Below, piece after piece: positions 40,218-49,997 of a stretch of 64,000 nt of DNA. A model generated the notes under the pieces. It searched no databases. It was not told where the DNA came from and saw only the letters and a list, made by a program, of their open reading frames with translations. Origin of the DNA: Rubidibacter lacunae KORDI 51-2 (GTDB lineage: Bacteria; Cyanobacteriota; Cyanobacteriia; Cyanobacteriales; Rubidibacteraceae); assembly GCF_000473895.1 (NCBI RefSeq), contig NZ_ASSJ01000049.1, positions 124,001-188,000 on the forward strand, given 5' to 3'. Position numbers and translations under genes: made by a program. Numbering within the stretch: the first letter of the stretch is position 1; the number at the start of each line of letters is the position of its first letter.

Positions 40218-40835
40218 TCAGCGCTTTTCCTTTTCTTTGGTTAACACGAAGAGACTGCCGTTGTTGCCGCGCCCGATCCGCAAGTCCTCGTCGAGGTAGG
40301 TAATTTCCAGCCAACCTTGGCGATCGCGATCCTCGATCGGAAAGTCGAACGGCGGAAAGTGCTTACCTGTCTCTAACTGCCGGACGAATTCCTGTGGGTT
40401 GCGGTAGCTGACGAGCCGTTGCAGTCCGACTATCGAGCGTTGAAACTTCACGTTGACGCGTCGCTCTGATAAGGGCGAGTACGTTGCTACCACGGTCACC
40501 AGACTTTCTAAAAACGGTACGCCGACAATTTCTGCAATGTTATAAATGCGCGCGTTGTTGCTATGAATGCATTGGTAAATCTGTCCCGGCTGCAGCAGCG
40601 GCAGGCGATCGAACCCCAGCAAGTCTTTACTTGTGGTGTAGAGCAAGCGCCAGTTCCCTGCGAGCAAATCAGGCCGCGCCAGTGGTTGCGGCGTCGGATT
40701 GAGATCTTCGAGCTGCGCGATCGACGCAAGAAGCGCCACTTTCTCAAGCTCATTCGCAAGCAAGCCGCGATTTTTCCCTGCAAGGGCGCCAAGCAATTCC
40801 GCTTTCTTCGAGATAGCTGGAGCAGATTCGGGCAT
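40218..40835 (-). CDS. PAP/fibrillin-family (plastoglobulin) protein
   Basis: 205 residues. The family core is visible: GNWRLLYTTSKDLLGFDRLPLLQPGQIYQCI (split here by family convention into the lipocalin-like entry strand), VVATYSPLSERRVNVKFQRS, and the C-terminal GWLEITYLDEDLRIGRGNNGSLFVLTK with the conserved Asp-x-x-Arg-Gly pattern. Fibrillins are lipid-associated proteins of thylakoids and plastoglobules linked to photoprotection. There is no signal peptide. It is separated by 96 bases from the nuclease gene on the same strand. Confidence 0.88.
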   Translation of the reverse strand: MPESAPAISKKAELLGALAGKNRGLLANELEKVALLASIAQLEDLNPTPQPLARPDLLAGNWRLLYTTSKDLLGFDRLPLLQPGQIYQCIHSNNARIYNIAEIVGVPFLESLVTVVATYSPLSERRVNVKFQRSIVGLQRLVSYRNPQEFVRQLETGKHFPPFDFPIEDRDRQGWLEITYLDEDLRIGRGNNGSLFVLTKEKEKR

Positions 40836-41087
40836 GGATTAACAACGAAATGGGAACAATTGAGCCATAACAGCGATGCGGCAAGAAACAACTTTCTGCA
40901 ACATCGATATCGATTCTGAGTGCGATCGGGCCAATGCAGTTCGGACTGAACAAGCAGTCGATACAAGCAGTCGAACTTTTTCTAAGTTGGCACGTTCGCC
41001 CGAACCTTGTGGGATAAGTTTTCTAAAGTCCCGGACGTGCCGATCGCATTGGATCGAACGTGCTACCAACGTCTGGCAGAGACTGGC

Positions 41088-41357
41088 ATGCAAACTTTCA
41101 AAGTTCTCCCGGCCTTTATCCTTTGGGCTGTCATGGCCAGCGAAACGTTCGCTCGCGCGACCCCGGCAGCGAGCGAGGCGGTCAGCCCCGACTGCCTCGT
41201 CGACGATCCAGACGGCAGTGTCCGCGAGGATCGTGCCCTCACACGCGCCGAATTTGCTGCTGGCTTAGATGCTTGCCTGCAATGGTTGGAAGAACGGGTC
41301 GGCCAACCCAGCAACGCGGGGGTCACGCGCGCAGATCTTGAAGACGTGCAACGGTAA
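41088..41357 (+). pseudogene. SLH/porin-like N-terminal fragment
   Basis: From ATG 41088 there is a signal peptide (MQTFKVLPAFILWAVMASETFARA), then LTRAEFAAGLDACLQWLEE and VTRADLEDVQR, which match the region after the S-layer homology domain of cyanobacterial OprB-like porins. The SLH domain itself and the porin barrel are missing. Translation stops at TAA 41355-41357, yet the same frame stays open for another 27 codons with a matching coiled-coil character (QLRECLGDTNAVVQELQ) to a TGA at 41437-41439. It could be a remnant of a porin gene or a short secreted protein. Confidence 0.5.
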
Positions 41358-41587
41358 CTGGAGCAGTTGCGCGAGTGCTTGGGGGACACGAACGCTGTTG
41401 TGCAGGAACTGCAACCTCAGCAAGACCCACACCCTTGACGAACCGCACATCGATCCGCAGGTAATAGCTCTGCAGGTATTATCTGCAGGTAGTAGCAGTC
41501 AACTGCCGGAGCAAACGCGATCGCCTCGCACTCGGTCTCGCCCGACCGCGATCGCGCACCGACCGCACTCGCTTGTCCCAACCAACC

Positions 41588-42121
41588 ATGCCCGACCGTG
41601 CCCAACCCGTCGACCTTTATTTCATTCGCCACGGAATCGCTGCCGATCGTGCCGACTACACTCGCGATGCCGACCGCCCCTTAACCAATCGCGGTCGCGA
41701 GCGCACGACGCGCGTTGCTAGTCGCCTCTTGGAGCTTGACATCCACTTCGATCGCCTGCTGACCAGCCCGCTCGTCCGCGCCCGACAAACTGCCGACATC
41801 TTAAAGGACCTCGGGTTGGGCACGACCGTCGAAATCCATCCCGCCCTGGCTCCCGGCGGCGCGATCGCCGACTGGCTGACCTGGTGGGAGCAGCGGCCGT
41901 CTGGCTCGAATACTGCTGCTCCGGCGATCGCTCTCGTCGGTCACCAACCGGACCTCGGGGAGTGGGCCGAGACAATGGTTTGGGGTACCGCGTGCGGGAA
42001 GCTGCCGATTAAGAAAGCTGGCATCGTTTGCATCCGCATTCCGGCGGCAGCCGACCCGCGTGGCCGCGGTGAATTGCTCTTGGCAGTTGGTCCGAAGTGG
42101 ATACTGCCCAGCCCGCTCTGA
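41588..42121 (+). CDS. sixA: Phosphohistidine phosphatase SixA-type
   Basis: 177 residues from ATG 41588 (a TTG five codons upstream is possible). The histidine-phosphatase signature is YFIRHGIAADRADY (catalytic His in RHG), with PLTNRGRERTTRVA, LTSPLVRARQTADIL and the second active-site His in LVGHQPDLGEW. SixA-type enzymes remove phosphate from histidine in phosphorelay proteins. Target unknown. gltA follows 131 bases downstream. Confidence 0.88.
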   Translation: MPDRAQPVDLYFIRHGIAADRADYTRDADRPLTNRGRERTTRVASRLLELDIHFDRLLTSPLVRARQTADILKDLGLGTTVEIHPALAPGGAIADWLTWWEQRPSGSNTAAPAIALVGHQPDLGEWAETMVWGTACGKLPIKKAGIVCIRIPAAADPRGRGELLLAVGPKWILPSPL

Positions 42122-42252
42122 AGCGCGCAACTACTCTGAAGTCCACAACTACCCGTCGCGCGGTATGTCTTAACGACAACGGCCGCAACGTTATGCTGTA
42201 AGTTGTCTTCAAACCCACATTTTCATCACTGCCATCAATCTGGGACGCGCCC

Positions 42253-43410
42253 ATGACTGTCAGCTCCATCAACGCCTGCGAGTACATGCCCGGTTTGGAA
42301 GGCATTCCGGCCGCGCGATCTAAAATCAGCTTTGTTGATGGCAAGCAAGGCATCTTGGAATACCGCGGCATCCCTGTCGAAGAAATTGCCAAAGCACCTT
42401 CTACGACGTTCCTCGAGACCGCTTATTTACTGATTTGGGGCAAGCTACCCACTCGCGTCGAACTCCACGAATTCGAATCTGACATTCGCTACCACCGCCG
42501 CGTCAAATACCGCATCCGGGACATGATGAAATGCTTCCCGGAATCGGGACACCCGATGGACGCATTGCAAGCTTCCGCGGCTGCCCTGGGATTGTTCTAT
42601 TCACGCCGTGCCCTTGACGATCCGCAGTACATCCGTCAGGCGGTCGTGCGCTTATTAGCTAAAATCCCAACGATGGTAGCGGCGTTTCAACTTATCCGCG
42701 AAGGCAACGACCCCATCCAGCCTAACGACGATCTCGATTACTCCACTAATTTTCTCTACATGCTGACCGAGCGCATCCCCGATCCGCTTGCCGCTCGCAT
42801 CTTTGATATCTGCTTGACTCTGCACGCCGAACATACGATTAACGCCTCTACGTTCTCGGCAATGGTAACTGCATCAACCCTTACCGATCCCTATGCTGTT
42901 GTTGCATCTGCCGTCGGCACCTTGGCTGGTCCCCTGCACGGTGGTGCCAACGAAGAAGTAATTGCCATGCTTGAAGACATGGGTTCGCCAGAAAACATTC
43001 GCCCCTACATCGATCGCTGCTTGGCAGAAAAGAAACGCATTATGGGCTTCGGGCACCGCGTTTACAAGGTCAAAGACCCACGCGCTAGTATTTTGCAAGG
43101 TCTTGCCGAACAACTCTTCAATAAAATCGGTCACGATCGCCTTTATGACATCGCCGTCGAGATGGAGCATGTCGTCGAAGAGAAGCTCGGACATAAGGGC
43201 ATTTACGCCAACGTTGATTTTTACTCCGGTCTGGTTTATCGACGGCTGGGCATCCCCACCGATCTCTTCACGCCGATCTTCGCGATCGCGCGCGTCGCCG
43301 GTTGGTTGGCGCACTGGAAAGAGCAACTGGCCGTTAACCGTATATTCCGCCCGACCCAGCAGTATATCGGCCAGCACGGGTTGCCCTACGTGCCCGTCAC
43401 AGAACGCTAG
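42253..43410 (+). CDS. gltA: Citrate synthase
   Basis: 385 residues. The active-site residues are in place: the first His in LTLHAEHTINASTF, the second in GFGHRVYKVKDPR and the Asp in NVDFYSGLVYRRLG; the substrate-contact Arg lies in FRPTQQYIG. It condenses acetyl-CoA and oxaloacetate at the entry to the cyanobacterial (modified) TCA cycle. A -10-like TTATGCT lies at about 42190. The ndhA-I-G-E genes follow on the same strand, a common cyanobacterial order. Confidence 0.96.
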   Translation: MTVSSINACEYMPGLEGIPAARSKISFVDGKQGILEYRGIPVEEIAKAPSTTFLETAYLLIWGKLPTRVELHEFESDIRYHRRVKYRIRDMMKCFPESGHPMDALQASAAALGLFYSRRALDDPQYIRQAVVRLLAKIPTMVAAFQLIREGNDPIQPNDDLDYSTNFLYMLTERIPDPLAARIFDICLTLHAEHTINASTFSAMVTASTLTDPYAVVASAVGTLAGPLHGGANEEVIAMLEDMGSPENIRPYIDRCLAEKKRIMGFGHRVYKVKDPRASILQGLAEQLFNKIGHDRLYDIAVEMEHVVEEKLGHKGIYANVDFYSGLVYRRLGIPTDLFTPIFAIARVAGWLAHWKEQLAVNRIFRPTQQYIGQHGLPYVPVTER

Positions 43411-43667
43411 ACAATCGCGCGGCGCAACTGTTGAAGTCACTCTATTCTGTCAATTAACAGAAACCCCGGCAGGCGCGTCGCTGCGGGAACAGAGGACGAT
43501 ATACTTAACCTGGTGCGGTCGGTAAAGAAACATTACGCGCCCTAACTGTAGCGGGTTGCTGCGCGCACCCGACGCGGCGCCAGCTGCGGCGATATCGGTG
43601 CCGCCGTTTGATTGACTACCGCGAATTTGAGTATCCATCGCGAGCGCGAACAGCAAGCGGAACGTTT

Positions 43668-44786
43668 ATGACTTCTGGAATCGACCTTCAAGGAAGCTTT
43701 ATCGACTCGTTGCGGGCAGTCGGACTGCCACCAGGGGCTGCTAAGGCTCTGTGGATGCCACTGCCAATGGCCTTGGCGATCGTGATCGCGATCGTGGGCG
43801 TACTGGTGGTGGTTTGGCTGGAGCGCAAGATTTCTGCCGCCGTGCAACAGCGTATCGGTCCGGAGTACGCCGGTCCGCTGGGAGTTCTGCAACCCGTTGC
43901 CGACGGCATCAAACTCGTCTTCAAAGAAGACATCGTTCCGGCGAAAGCCGACCCATGGCTGTTCACCCTCGGGCCCGTCTTGGTGGTCGTACCGGTTTTC
44001 TTCGTGTATGCGATCGTGCCCTTTGGTCAGAACTTGGTTGTCACCAACCTAACCATCGGTATCTTCGTATGGGTGTCCCTCTCTAGCCTCGCACCCATTG
44101 GCCTGCTGATGTCAGGCTATGCCTCGAACAACAAGTACGCATTACTTGGGGGATTGCGGGCAGCAGCGCAGTCGATCAGCTACGAGATTCCCCTGGCACT
44201 AGCCGTGTTGGCGATCGCGCTGATGTCCAACAGTCTCAGCACTGTTGATATCGTCCAGCAGCAAGCCGGTGTCGGCATCCTCGGTTGGAATATTTGGCGG
44301 CAGCCGATCGGCTTCCTCATTTTTTGGATCGCTGCCCTTGCCGAGTGCGAACGCTTGCCGTTCGACCTGCCAGAAGCTGAAGAAGAGTTGGTCGCCGGTT
44401 ATCAAACCGAATATTCGGGCATTCGCTTCGCCCTGTTCTATCTCGGCTCCTACGTAAACCTGGTCCTCTCTGCCCTGCTGTTCGCGGTTCTCTATCTGGG
44501 TGGCTGGGAATTTCCTTTACCGCTGGACCGATTCGCCGACTGGTTTGGCGTTAGCCCGGAGACCTCCTTCATCCAGTTTGTAACGGCAGCATTGGGCATC
44601 CTGATGACGCTGTTCAAGGCTTACCTGCTGATTTTCCTGGCCGTGTTACTGCGTTGGACCGTACCCCGCGTCCGCATCGACCAGTTGCTGGACTTGGGTT
44701 GGAAATTCCTTTTGCCGGTCTCGCTCGTCAACCTACTGCTGACGGCAGCGCTCAAGCTATCATTCCCAGCATATTTTGGCGGCTAG
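43668..44786 (+). CDS. ndhA: NDH-1 subunit A (NAD(P)H-quinone oxidoreductase, H subunit type)
   Basis: 372 residues from ATG 43668, the start that matches family N-termini ([15 protein letters not shown]). Eight membrane helices are apparent. Key motifs include [40 protein letters not shown] and the quinone-site EFPFDL-like segment ([25 protein letters not shown]). NdhA anchors the membrane arm of the photosynthetic NDH-1 complex next to the quinone pocket. It is the first gene of ndhAIGE. Confidence 0.96.
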   Translation: MTSGIDLQGSFIDSLRAVGLPPGAAKALWMPLPMALAIVIAIVGVLVVVWLERKISAAVQQRIGPEYAGPLGVLQPVADGIKLVFKEDIVPAKADPWLFTLGPVLVVVPVFFVYAIVPFGQNLVVTNLTIGIFVWVSLSSLAPIGLLMSGYASNNKYALLGGLRAAAQSISYEIPLALAVLAIALMSNSLSTVDIVQQQAGVGILGWNIWRQPIGFLIFWIAALAECERLPFDLPEAEEELVAGYQTEYSGIRFALFYLGSYVNLVLSALLFAVLYLGGWEFPLPLDRFADWFGVSPETSFIQFVTAALGILMTLFKAYLLIFLAVLLRWTVPRVRIDQLLDLGWKFLLPVSLVNLLLTAALKLSFPAYFGG

Positions 44787-44859
44787 CGACGCATTCGCCA
44801 TCTCTACCAACCTGCACTCACCTGCGCCCACACCATCGGCTTACGGACACCTGACAATC

Positions 44860-45501
44860 ATGTTTAACCTGCTCAAGCAAGTCGGCGACTACGCTAAAGG
44901 CACGTTTCAAGCCGCCAAGTACATCGGTCAGGGGCTTGCGGTCACCTTCGACCACATGAGCCGCCGTCCGGTAACAGTGCAGTATCCGTACGAAAAGTTA
45001 ATTCCATCCGAGCGCTATCGCGGGCGCATTCACTTCGAGTTCGATAAGTGCATTGCCTGCGAGGTCTGCGTTCGCGTCTGCCCGATCAACTTACCCGTCG
45101 TCGATTGGGTTTTCGATAAGCAATCTAAAAAGAAGAAGCTCGATCACTACAGCATTGACTTTGGCGTTTGTATCTTCTGCGGTAACTGCGTCGAGTACTG
45201 CCCGACCAACTGCCTCTCGATGACTGAAGAGTACGAGCTGGCTGCGTACGATCGCCACGAGTTGAACTACGATAATGTCGCGCTCAGTCGTCTCCCATAC
45301 AAGGTCACTCAAGACCCTGCCGTAACGCCACTGCGCGAATTTGCATACCTGCCGGCTGGGGTTGTCGACCCCCACGACTTGCCAGCTGGCAGCCAGCGAG
45401 CGGGTCGGCACCCACAGGATCTCGTTGCCGAACTGAAGGCGCAGCCGGCTACTTCACCGTCGGGACCCGAAACACCAGAGGCACCCAACAACAAGGAGTA
45501 A
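44860..45501 (+). CDS. ndhI: NDH-1 subunit I, 2x[4Fe-4S] protein
   Basis: 213 residues from ATG 44860. Two ferredoxin-type cluster motifs are present: [16 protein letters not shown] (about residues 64-79) and [15 protein letters not shown] (about 103-117). The C-terminal ~40 residues are Pro-rich and less conserved. NdhI passes electrons to the quinone site in NDH-1. It begins 73 bases after ndhA. Confidence 0.96.
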   Translation: MFNLLKQVGDYAKGTFQAAKYIGQGLAVTFDHMSRRPVTVQYPYEKLIPSERYRGRIHFEFDKCIACEVCVRVCPINLPVVDWVFDKQSKKKKLDHYSIDFGVCIFCGNCVEYCPTNCLSMTEEYELAAYDRHELNYDNVALSRLPYKVTQDPAVTPLREFAYLPAGVVDPHDLPAGSQRAGRHPQDLVAELKAQPATSPSGPETPEAPNNKE

Positions 45502-45625
45502 TCTCCACGCGGCATTGCAAGCGTTCTTGCTTGCGATGTCGTACCGATCGCGTTCCGAGCGCTTAAACTCAGATGAGCGTGGGGACAACTACCGACAAAC
45601 TCGATCCGGAGGAAAAGGCAAGGCA

Positions 45626-46243
45626 GTGAACTTAGCAGAAGGCGTCCAACTCGTAACGTTCTTTATCTTGGCAGTGCTGATGGTCGTCACGGCTATGGGC
45701 GTAGTATTGCTGCAGAACATTGTCTATTCTGCATTTTTGCTCGGCGGCGTATTCGTCAGCATCTCCGGGTTGTACCTGCTCTTGAACGCAGACTTCGTTG
45801 CGGCAGCGCAGATTTTGATCTACGTCGGGGCAGTGAACGTCCTAATTTTGTTTGCGATCATGCTCGTGAACAAGCGCGAAGAATTTCCAGCTACGACGCG
45901 CAGCTGGGTTCGACGCGGAGCGACCGCATTGGTCTGTGCTGGACTGTTTGCGTTGCTGAGCGCGATGATCCTGACGACACCGTGGTCGACAGCAGGCGGT
46001 TTTGCTGCCGAGGGTTCGATCGTCGCCATTGGGCAGCACTTCTTCAGCGATTACTTACTGCCTTTTGAGTTGGCGTCGGTGTTGCTGTTGATGGCAATGG
46101 TTGGCGCGATCGTTCTCGCTCGCCGCGACTTGATCCCAGATGTGCCGGCTGAGGGCATGCAGCCAAAAGCTTTCACGCTACAGGAACGCCCGCGCGAGTT
46201 GATCGGGGTTGGTAATAATACGCCGTCCGTTCCCGAAGAATAA
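45626..46243 (+). CDS. ndhG: NDH-1 subunit G
   Basis: 205 residues from GTG 45626, with GGAGG about 12 bases upstream; a longer frame from 45515 lacks homology at its N-terminus. Five membrane helices include [31 protein letters not shown] split around the conserved Gly and Asn of the subunit (NuoJ type). It is a proton-channel element of the membrane arm. It lies 124 bases after ndhI. Confidence 0.95.
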   Translation: MNLAEGVQLVTFFILAVLMVVTAMGVVLLQNIVYSAFLLGGVFVSISGLYLLLNADFVAAAQILIYVGAVNVLILFAIMLVNKREEFPATTRSWVRRGATALVCAGLFALLSAMILTTPWSTAGGFAAEGSIVAIGQHFFSDYLLPFELASVLLLMAMVGAIVLARRDLIPDVPAEGMQPKAFTLQERPRELIGVGNNTPSVPEE

Positions 46244-46320
46244 CTATTCCGTATTCCGATCGCGCTAACTGCAGCAGCTACGTTGAATTTGCCAATAGAA
46301 AGCACCATTCCACAAGCATC

Positions 46321-46647
46321 ATGCAAAATATCGAAGGCATCCTTCACCTGGAATACTTCCTATTGCTGGCAGCAGCGCTGTTCTGCATCGGCATCTACGG
46401 ACTCGTAACCAGCCGAAACGTCGTACGGGTTTTGATGTCGGTCGAACTGTTGCTCAATGCTGTCAACATCAACTTGATGGGGTTTTCGAACTTCATCGAT
46501 CCTGTTGGTATCAGGGGGCAGGTCTTTGCCGTGTTCGTGATTACGGTGGCAGCCGCAGAGGCAGCAGTCGGGCTGGCGATCGTGCTGGCAATATATCGCA
46601 ACCGCAACACGGTTGATATGGAACAGTTCAACTTACTAAAGTGGTAG
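46321..46647 (+). CDS. ndhE: NDH-1 subunit E
   Basis: 108 residues, three membrane helices. The NuoK-like motifs are [20 protein letters not shown] (membrane Glu) and [21 protein letters not shown] (second membrane Glu). It completes the ndhAIGE run, 77 bases after ndhG. NDH-1 supports cyclic electron flow, respiration and CO2 uptake in the thylakoid. Confidence 0.96.
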   Translation: MQNIEGILHLEYFLLLAAALFCIGIYGLVTSRNVVRVLMSVELLLNAVNINLMGFSNFIDPVGIRGQVFAVFVITVAAAEAAVGLAIVLAIYRNRNTVDMEQFNLLKW

Positions 46648-46760
46648 CGCCGCCTAGTCAGCGGTTGCTGGCTGCATCTCCAGCCAAGCAGCTTTCGCAA
46701 TTTCGCGCGATCGCTGGCTGGGGCTAAACTGAACGGGTCAGCTCGGAGCATGAGGTCGCG

Positions 46761-47063
46761 ATGCAACTTTCCCCGCAAGAGAAGGACAAGTTGATGATTT
46801 TTACCGCCGCGTTATTGGCAGAGCGGCGAAAAGCGCGGGGCTTGAAGCTCAATCACCCCGAAGCAGTTGCGTACGTAACGGCAGCGATTTTAGAAGGCGC
46901 GCGCGACGGACAGACGGTTGCCGAGCTGATGAGCTATGGCACGACACTACTAACGCGAGCAGACGTCATGGATGGCGTTGCCGAGATGGTCGAGGACGTG
47001 CAAGTCGAGGCGACATTTCCCGACGGAACGAAACTTGTAACCGTTCACAATCCAATTCAGTAG
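46761..47063 (+). CDS. ureA: Urease gamma subunit
   Basis: 100 residues, the usual length. It begins [21 protein letters not shown] and has [23 protein letters not shown] and the C-terminal [14 protein letters not shown], all diagnostic of UreA. It is a structural subunit of the cytosolic nickel urease. The ureB, ureC and accessory genes are not in the window, as in many cyanobacteria where urease genes are scattered. Confidence 0.95.
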   Translation: MQLSPQEKDKLMIFTAALLAERRKARGLKLNHPEAVAYVTAAILEGARDGQTVAELMSYGTTLLTRADVMDGVAEMVEDVQVEATFPDGTKLVTVHNPIQ

Positions 47064-47102
47064 CTCGATTCCCAACAACCCAGCAGGGGCGCGGAAAACA
47101 TC

Positions 47103-47852
47103 GTGTCGGATTGGAAGCCCTTGGAGTCGACGCGAGCGCATGGCGCTCGGCTGCTGAGCGATTGCGGTTGGCAACCCGAACCTCCAGACGCGATCGCAGC
47201 CGTGGAGGCACATCGTCAGGCATAGCGGCCAGAACGCGTCAAAGTGTTGCTCTTGGGCGAGTCGCACATCTACACCTCCGCTGACGACTTGCGCTGGCAC
47301 GTGCGACGCGATCGCCTGCCGCTGGGAGCACAAGGTACTCCACCAGTCTTTGCACGTCTCGTTTATTGCCTTGGTTACGGCGAAACAGCTTTGCTTGACG
47401 GTTTACCGCACCAGCGCAATTCAGGAACCCGGCAATTCTGGGACCTGTTCGGACGGTTAGCTGGTACCGGGCGATCGCCGCGCCGACGAGAGCACCCCAT
47501 TCTGGAAGCGCGGTTGCAGTGGAAGATCCGAACCCTAGAGATCTTGAGGAACTTGGGAGTTTGGGTTACTGATGCATCACTACATGCCATGTACGCTCCG
47601 GGTGGGAAACGGGTGGGCAGTCGCTTGTGCCAGGCGCTGCATCAATCTTGGTGGGAAGGCTACGGAGCGCAGCAGCTTAGCAATCTCGGTCCCCAGAAAG
47701 TTTGGATTATCGGTAAAACCGTCGCCGATGTCTGCGATCGCCTGGCAATTCCTTACGACGGATGGATATATCAACCTGGTGCCGGTCGGAGCCCGACGCG
47801 CGATCTCACTCGCGGCTGGAAGGAACTACTGGAAGACGTTAGCGCTTTTTAG
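47103..47852 (+). pseudogene. Hypothetical protein gene interrupted by an amber codon
   Basis: Reading from GTG 47103, one frame gives MSDWKPLESTRAHGARLLSDCGWQ and so on, reaches TAG at 47223-47225, and then continues RPERVKVLLLGESHIYTSADD to the stop at 47852 without a frameshift. The protein character is equally good on both sides of the TAG, so it looks like a 249-residue gene with one nonsense codon, perhaps Trp TGG changed to TAG. The remaining part could still be made from GTG 47244 (202 residues). The family is not known to me; LLLGESHIYTS and VWIIGKTVADVCDRLAIP suggest a Rossmann-like or uracil-glycosylase-like fold at most. It follows ureA by 39 bases. Confidence 0.6.
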
Positions 47853-48509
47853 CAGAGTTGGGAGGCAATGTTCCTTGCACATTCGCGACCTATAAATAGC
47901 GACCTATGTATCGGGCTAGGAGACTGAAGCAATTGGCATCGATAACTTGCTGACGGGCTAGGAGAATTCCATCTCAAACGGACGAGCGGCGTCCGAAAGC
48001 TCAACATCGGACGGTACATTTCAAATCTCGACAGATTGTATGGCATTCAAGGAGCTGCTACGGACAGTTCAAGTCTACACCGAGGGTGGATCGGGACTTC
48101 CATCCTCGGGGGTTGTCCTGACCAACCTTTCCTTTGCCGTATAAAGATACTTGCTAGTTCGCGGTGCCTCAATAAGCGGTTCTTTGTAACGTTAAGGGCT
48201 GTATCAAAAACGTTACTACTAGGGGTTTTGAACTCGGCTCGTACTGCTGTGGATTCTGTTCCGGCATCGCAGACCCAGAGTCAATGAATCCTAAACCTAA
48301 ATTTAGCGTTCCAGTGACTTGAAATCATCCCAAAGGCATATTTATTGAGAATTCAGTTATTAAACTAGGTTTTACTTACAACGCTGCGAACCTCGCACAA
48401 CTTGGCTACAAACATCCATAACGTATCAAGAATAAACACATCTAGCATCTAGCAAAGAAAGGGAGCGTCCGGACAACTTCCAGAGTGGGATATCCACTAA
48501 ACGTCCATT
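47853..48509. other. Intergenic region before the OCP locus
   Basis: AT-rich from about 48290 onward. No frame with family features was found; a plus-strand frame at 48036-48287 has no motif or ribosome site. Confidence 0.35.
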
Positions 48510-48668
48510 TCAGGCTTGAAGTGTTCGAACTAGTGACTCAACTTCTTTAAACTTCGCAAGCTTTTCTACCATCGGGTAGACTTTCCAATCAGCTTCCGCT
48601 GCGAGAATGCAAGATACAGGTTTGATAACTGCCTGTAAAACATCATTGCACTCCGCAAAGAGGTAGAT
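48510..48668 (-). pseudogene. Possible C-terminal coding remnant antisense to the OCP leader
   Basis: On the minus strand a frame ending at TGA 48512-48510 reads YLFAECNDVLQAVIKPV, then ILAAEADWKVYPMVEKLAKF and ends SLVRTLQA. The mix of charged and aromatic residues looks like real protein, but no start codon precedes it before it enters the ocp gene on the other strand. It may be the end of a gene cut off by rearrangement, or chance. Confidence 0.3.
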
Positions 48669-49631
48669 ATGCCATTTACGATCGAGACGGCCCGTTCTAT
48701 CTTCCCAAACACTCTATCTGCCGATGCAGTTCCAGCAACGATCGCGCGCTTTAATCAGCTGAGTGCAGAAGATCAGCTCGCTCTCATCTGGTTTGCCTAC
48801 CTCGAAATGGGCAAATCGATTACAATCGCTGCCCCGGGAGCGGCGAGCATGCAGTTTGCCGAACGTACGCTGAACGAAATTCGGGAGATGTCTTTCCAAG
48901 ACCAGTCCCAAATGATGTGCGATCTAGCCAACCGTTCCGACACGCCGATTTGTCGGACCTACGCCGTGTGGTCGCCCAATATCAAACTTGGATTTTGGTT
49001 TCAACTTGGCGAGTGGATGGAGAACGGAATCGTTGCTCCAATTCCTGAAGGCTACAAGCTTTCGGCTAATGCATCAGCGGTACTTGCTGCGATACGAACC
49101 CTCGAATCCGGTCAGCAAATCACGGTGTTGCGCAACATTGTGGTGGACATGGGATACGATCCGAGTAAACTCGGTAGCTACAAAACCGTGTCGGAGCCGG
49201 TTGTTCCTCCGACAAGCATTGCTCAACGCACGAAGGTTGCAATTGAGGGAGTCGCGAATGCAACCGTCCTTAACTACATGAACAACATGAATGCAAATGA
49301 CTTTGACGCGTTGATCGAGTTATTCGCGGATGATGGCGGACTGCAAGCTCCTTTCAACAGACCGATTGTGGGTAAAGCGGCGGTCTTGAAGTTCTTCCGA
49401 GAAGAGTGTCAAAACCTCAGACTTACACCCGAGCGGGGCGTAACCGAATCCGCAGAAGAATCCGGGTTTACCCAAGTCAAGGTGACAGGTAAAGTGCAAA
49501 CACCTTGGTTCGGTGCCAGCGTGGGCATGAACATTGCGTGGCGCTTTTTGTTGGATCCCAACAATAAGATCTTCTTCGTGGCGATCGACCTGTTAGCCTC
49601 TCCCCGAGAGTTGATGAATCTAGCGCGCTAA
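48669..49631 (+). CDS. ocp: Orange carotenoid protein (OCP1-like)
   Basis: 320 residues. The all-helical N-terminal domain (1-165) and the NTF2-like C-terminal domain (about 195-318) are both complete. Residues that matter in the Synechocystis protein are present: Tyr44, Trp110 and Arg155 in the N-domain, and, shifted by 2-3 positions, Tyr203 and Trp291, the pair that holds the keto-carotenoid. OCP senses strong blue-green light and quenches phycobilisome energy. Together with FRP downstream, this indicates an OCP1-type system, since FRP acts on OCP1. No crtW ketolase gene lies nearby to provide echinenone. A perfect terminator follows at 49701. Confidence 0.97.
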   Translation: MPFTIETARSIFPNTLSADAVPATIARFNQLSAEDQLALIWFAYLEMGKSITIAAPGAASMQFAERTLNEIREMSFQDQSQMMCDLANRSDTPICRTYAVWSPNIKLGFWFQLGEWMENGIVAPIPEGYKLSANASAVLAAIRTLESGQQITVLRNIVVDMGYDPSKLGSYKTVSEPVVPPTSIAQRTKVAIEGVANATVLNYMNNMNANDFDALIELFADDGGLQAPFNRPIVGKAAVLKFFREECQNLRLTPERGVTESAEESGFTQVKVTGKVQTPWFGASVGMNIAWRFLLDPNNKIFFVAIDLLASPRELMNLAR

Positions 49632-49700
49632 GCCCGCCGTTCGATTCTCTAAAAACCGGAGCAACTGTCCGAGCACGGTCGAGGCGACTGGATTTGCTCT

Positions 49701-49732
49701 GCGCTCTGAGGCTGTATCCTCAGAGCGCTTTT
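49701..49732 (+). terminator. Rho-independent terminator of ocp
   Basis: A perfect 11-bp stem GCGCTCTGAGG/CCTCAGAGCGC (49701-49711 with 49718-49728), loop CTGTAT, then four T. It lies 70 bases after the ocp stop and separates ocp from frp transcription. Confidence 0.9.
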
Positions 49733-49997
49733 AAGTCTGGGAAAACTCAGACAATTCAGGTTTCGAGCTTTCCATTGTGCTCCCAGCAACTCGAGCAAAT
49801 AACTTAGCAAGCACTGCTGGAGTAGGTTCTTGTCACAACCAGTGACGCTAACGCCGAACTCACCTCGGAGTTGAGCAAATGACACTCGGCCCCAAAGATA
49901 CAGTACCGCCTTGCAGGACAGGCAGCTGGATTTGCCACTCCGCCATCATATTGTTAAGCTATTTTAATAAAAACATTCCAAATCTCTCATTTACAGA

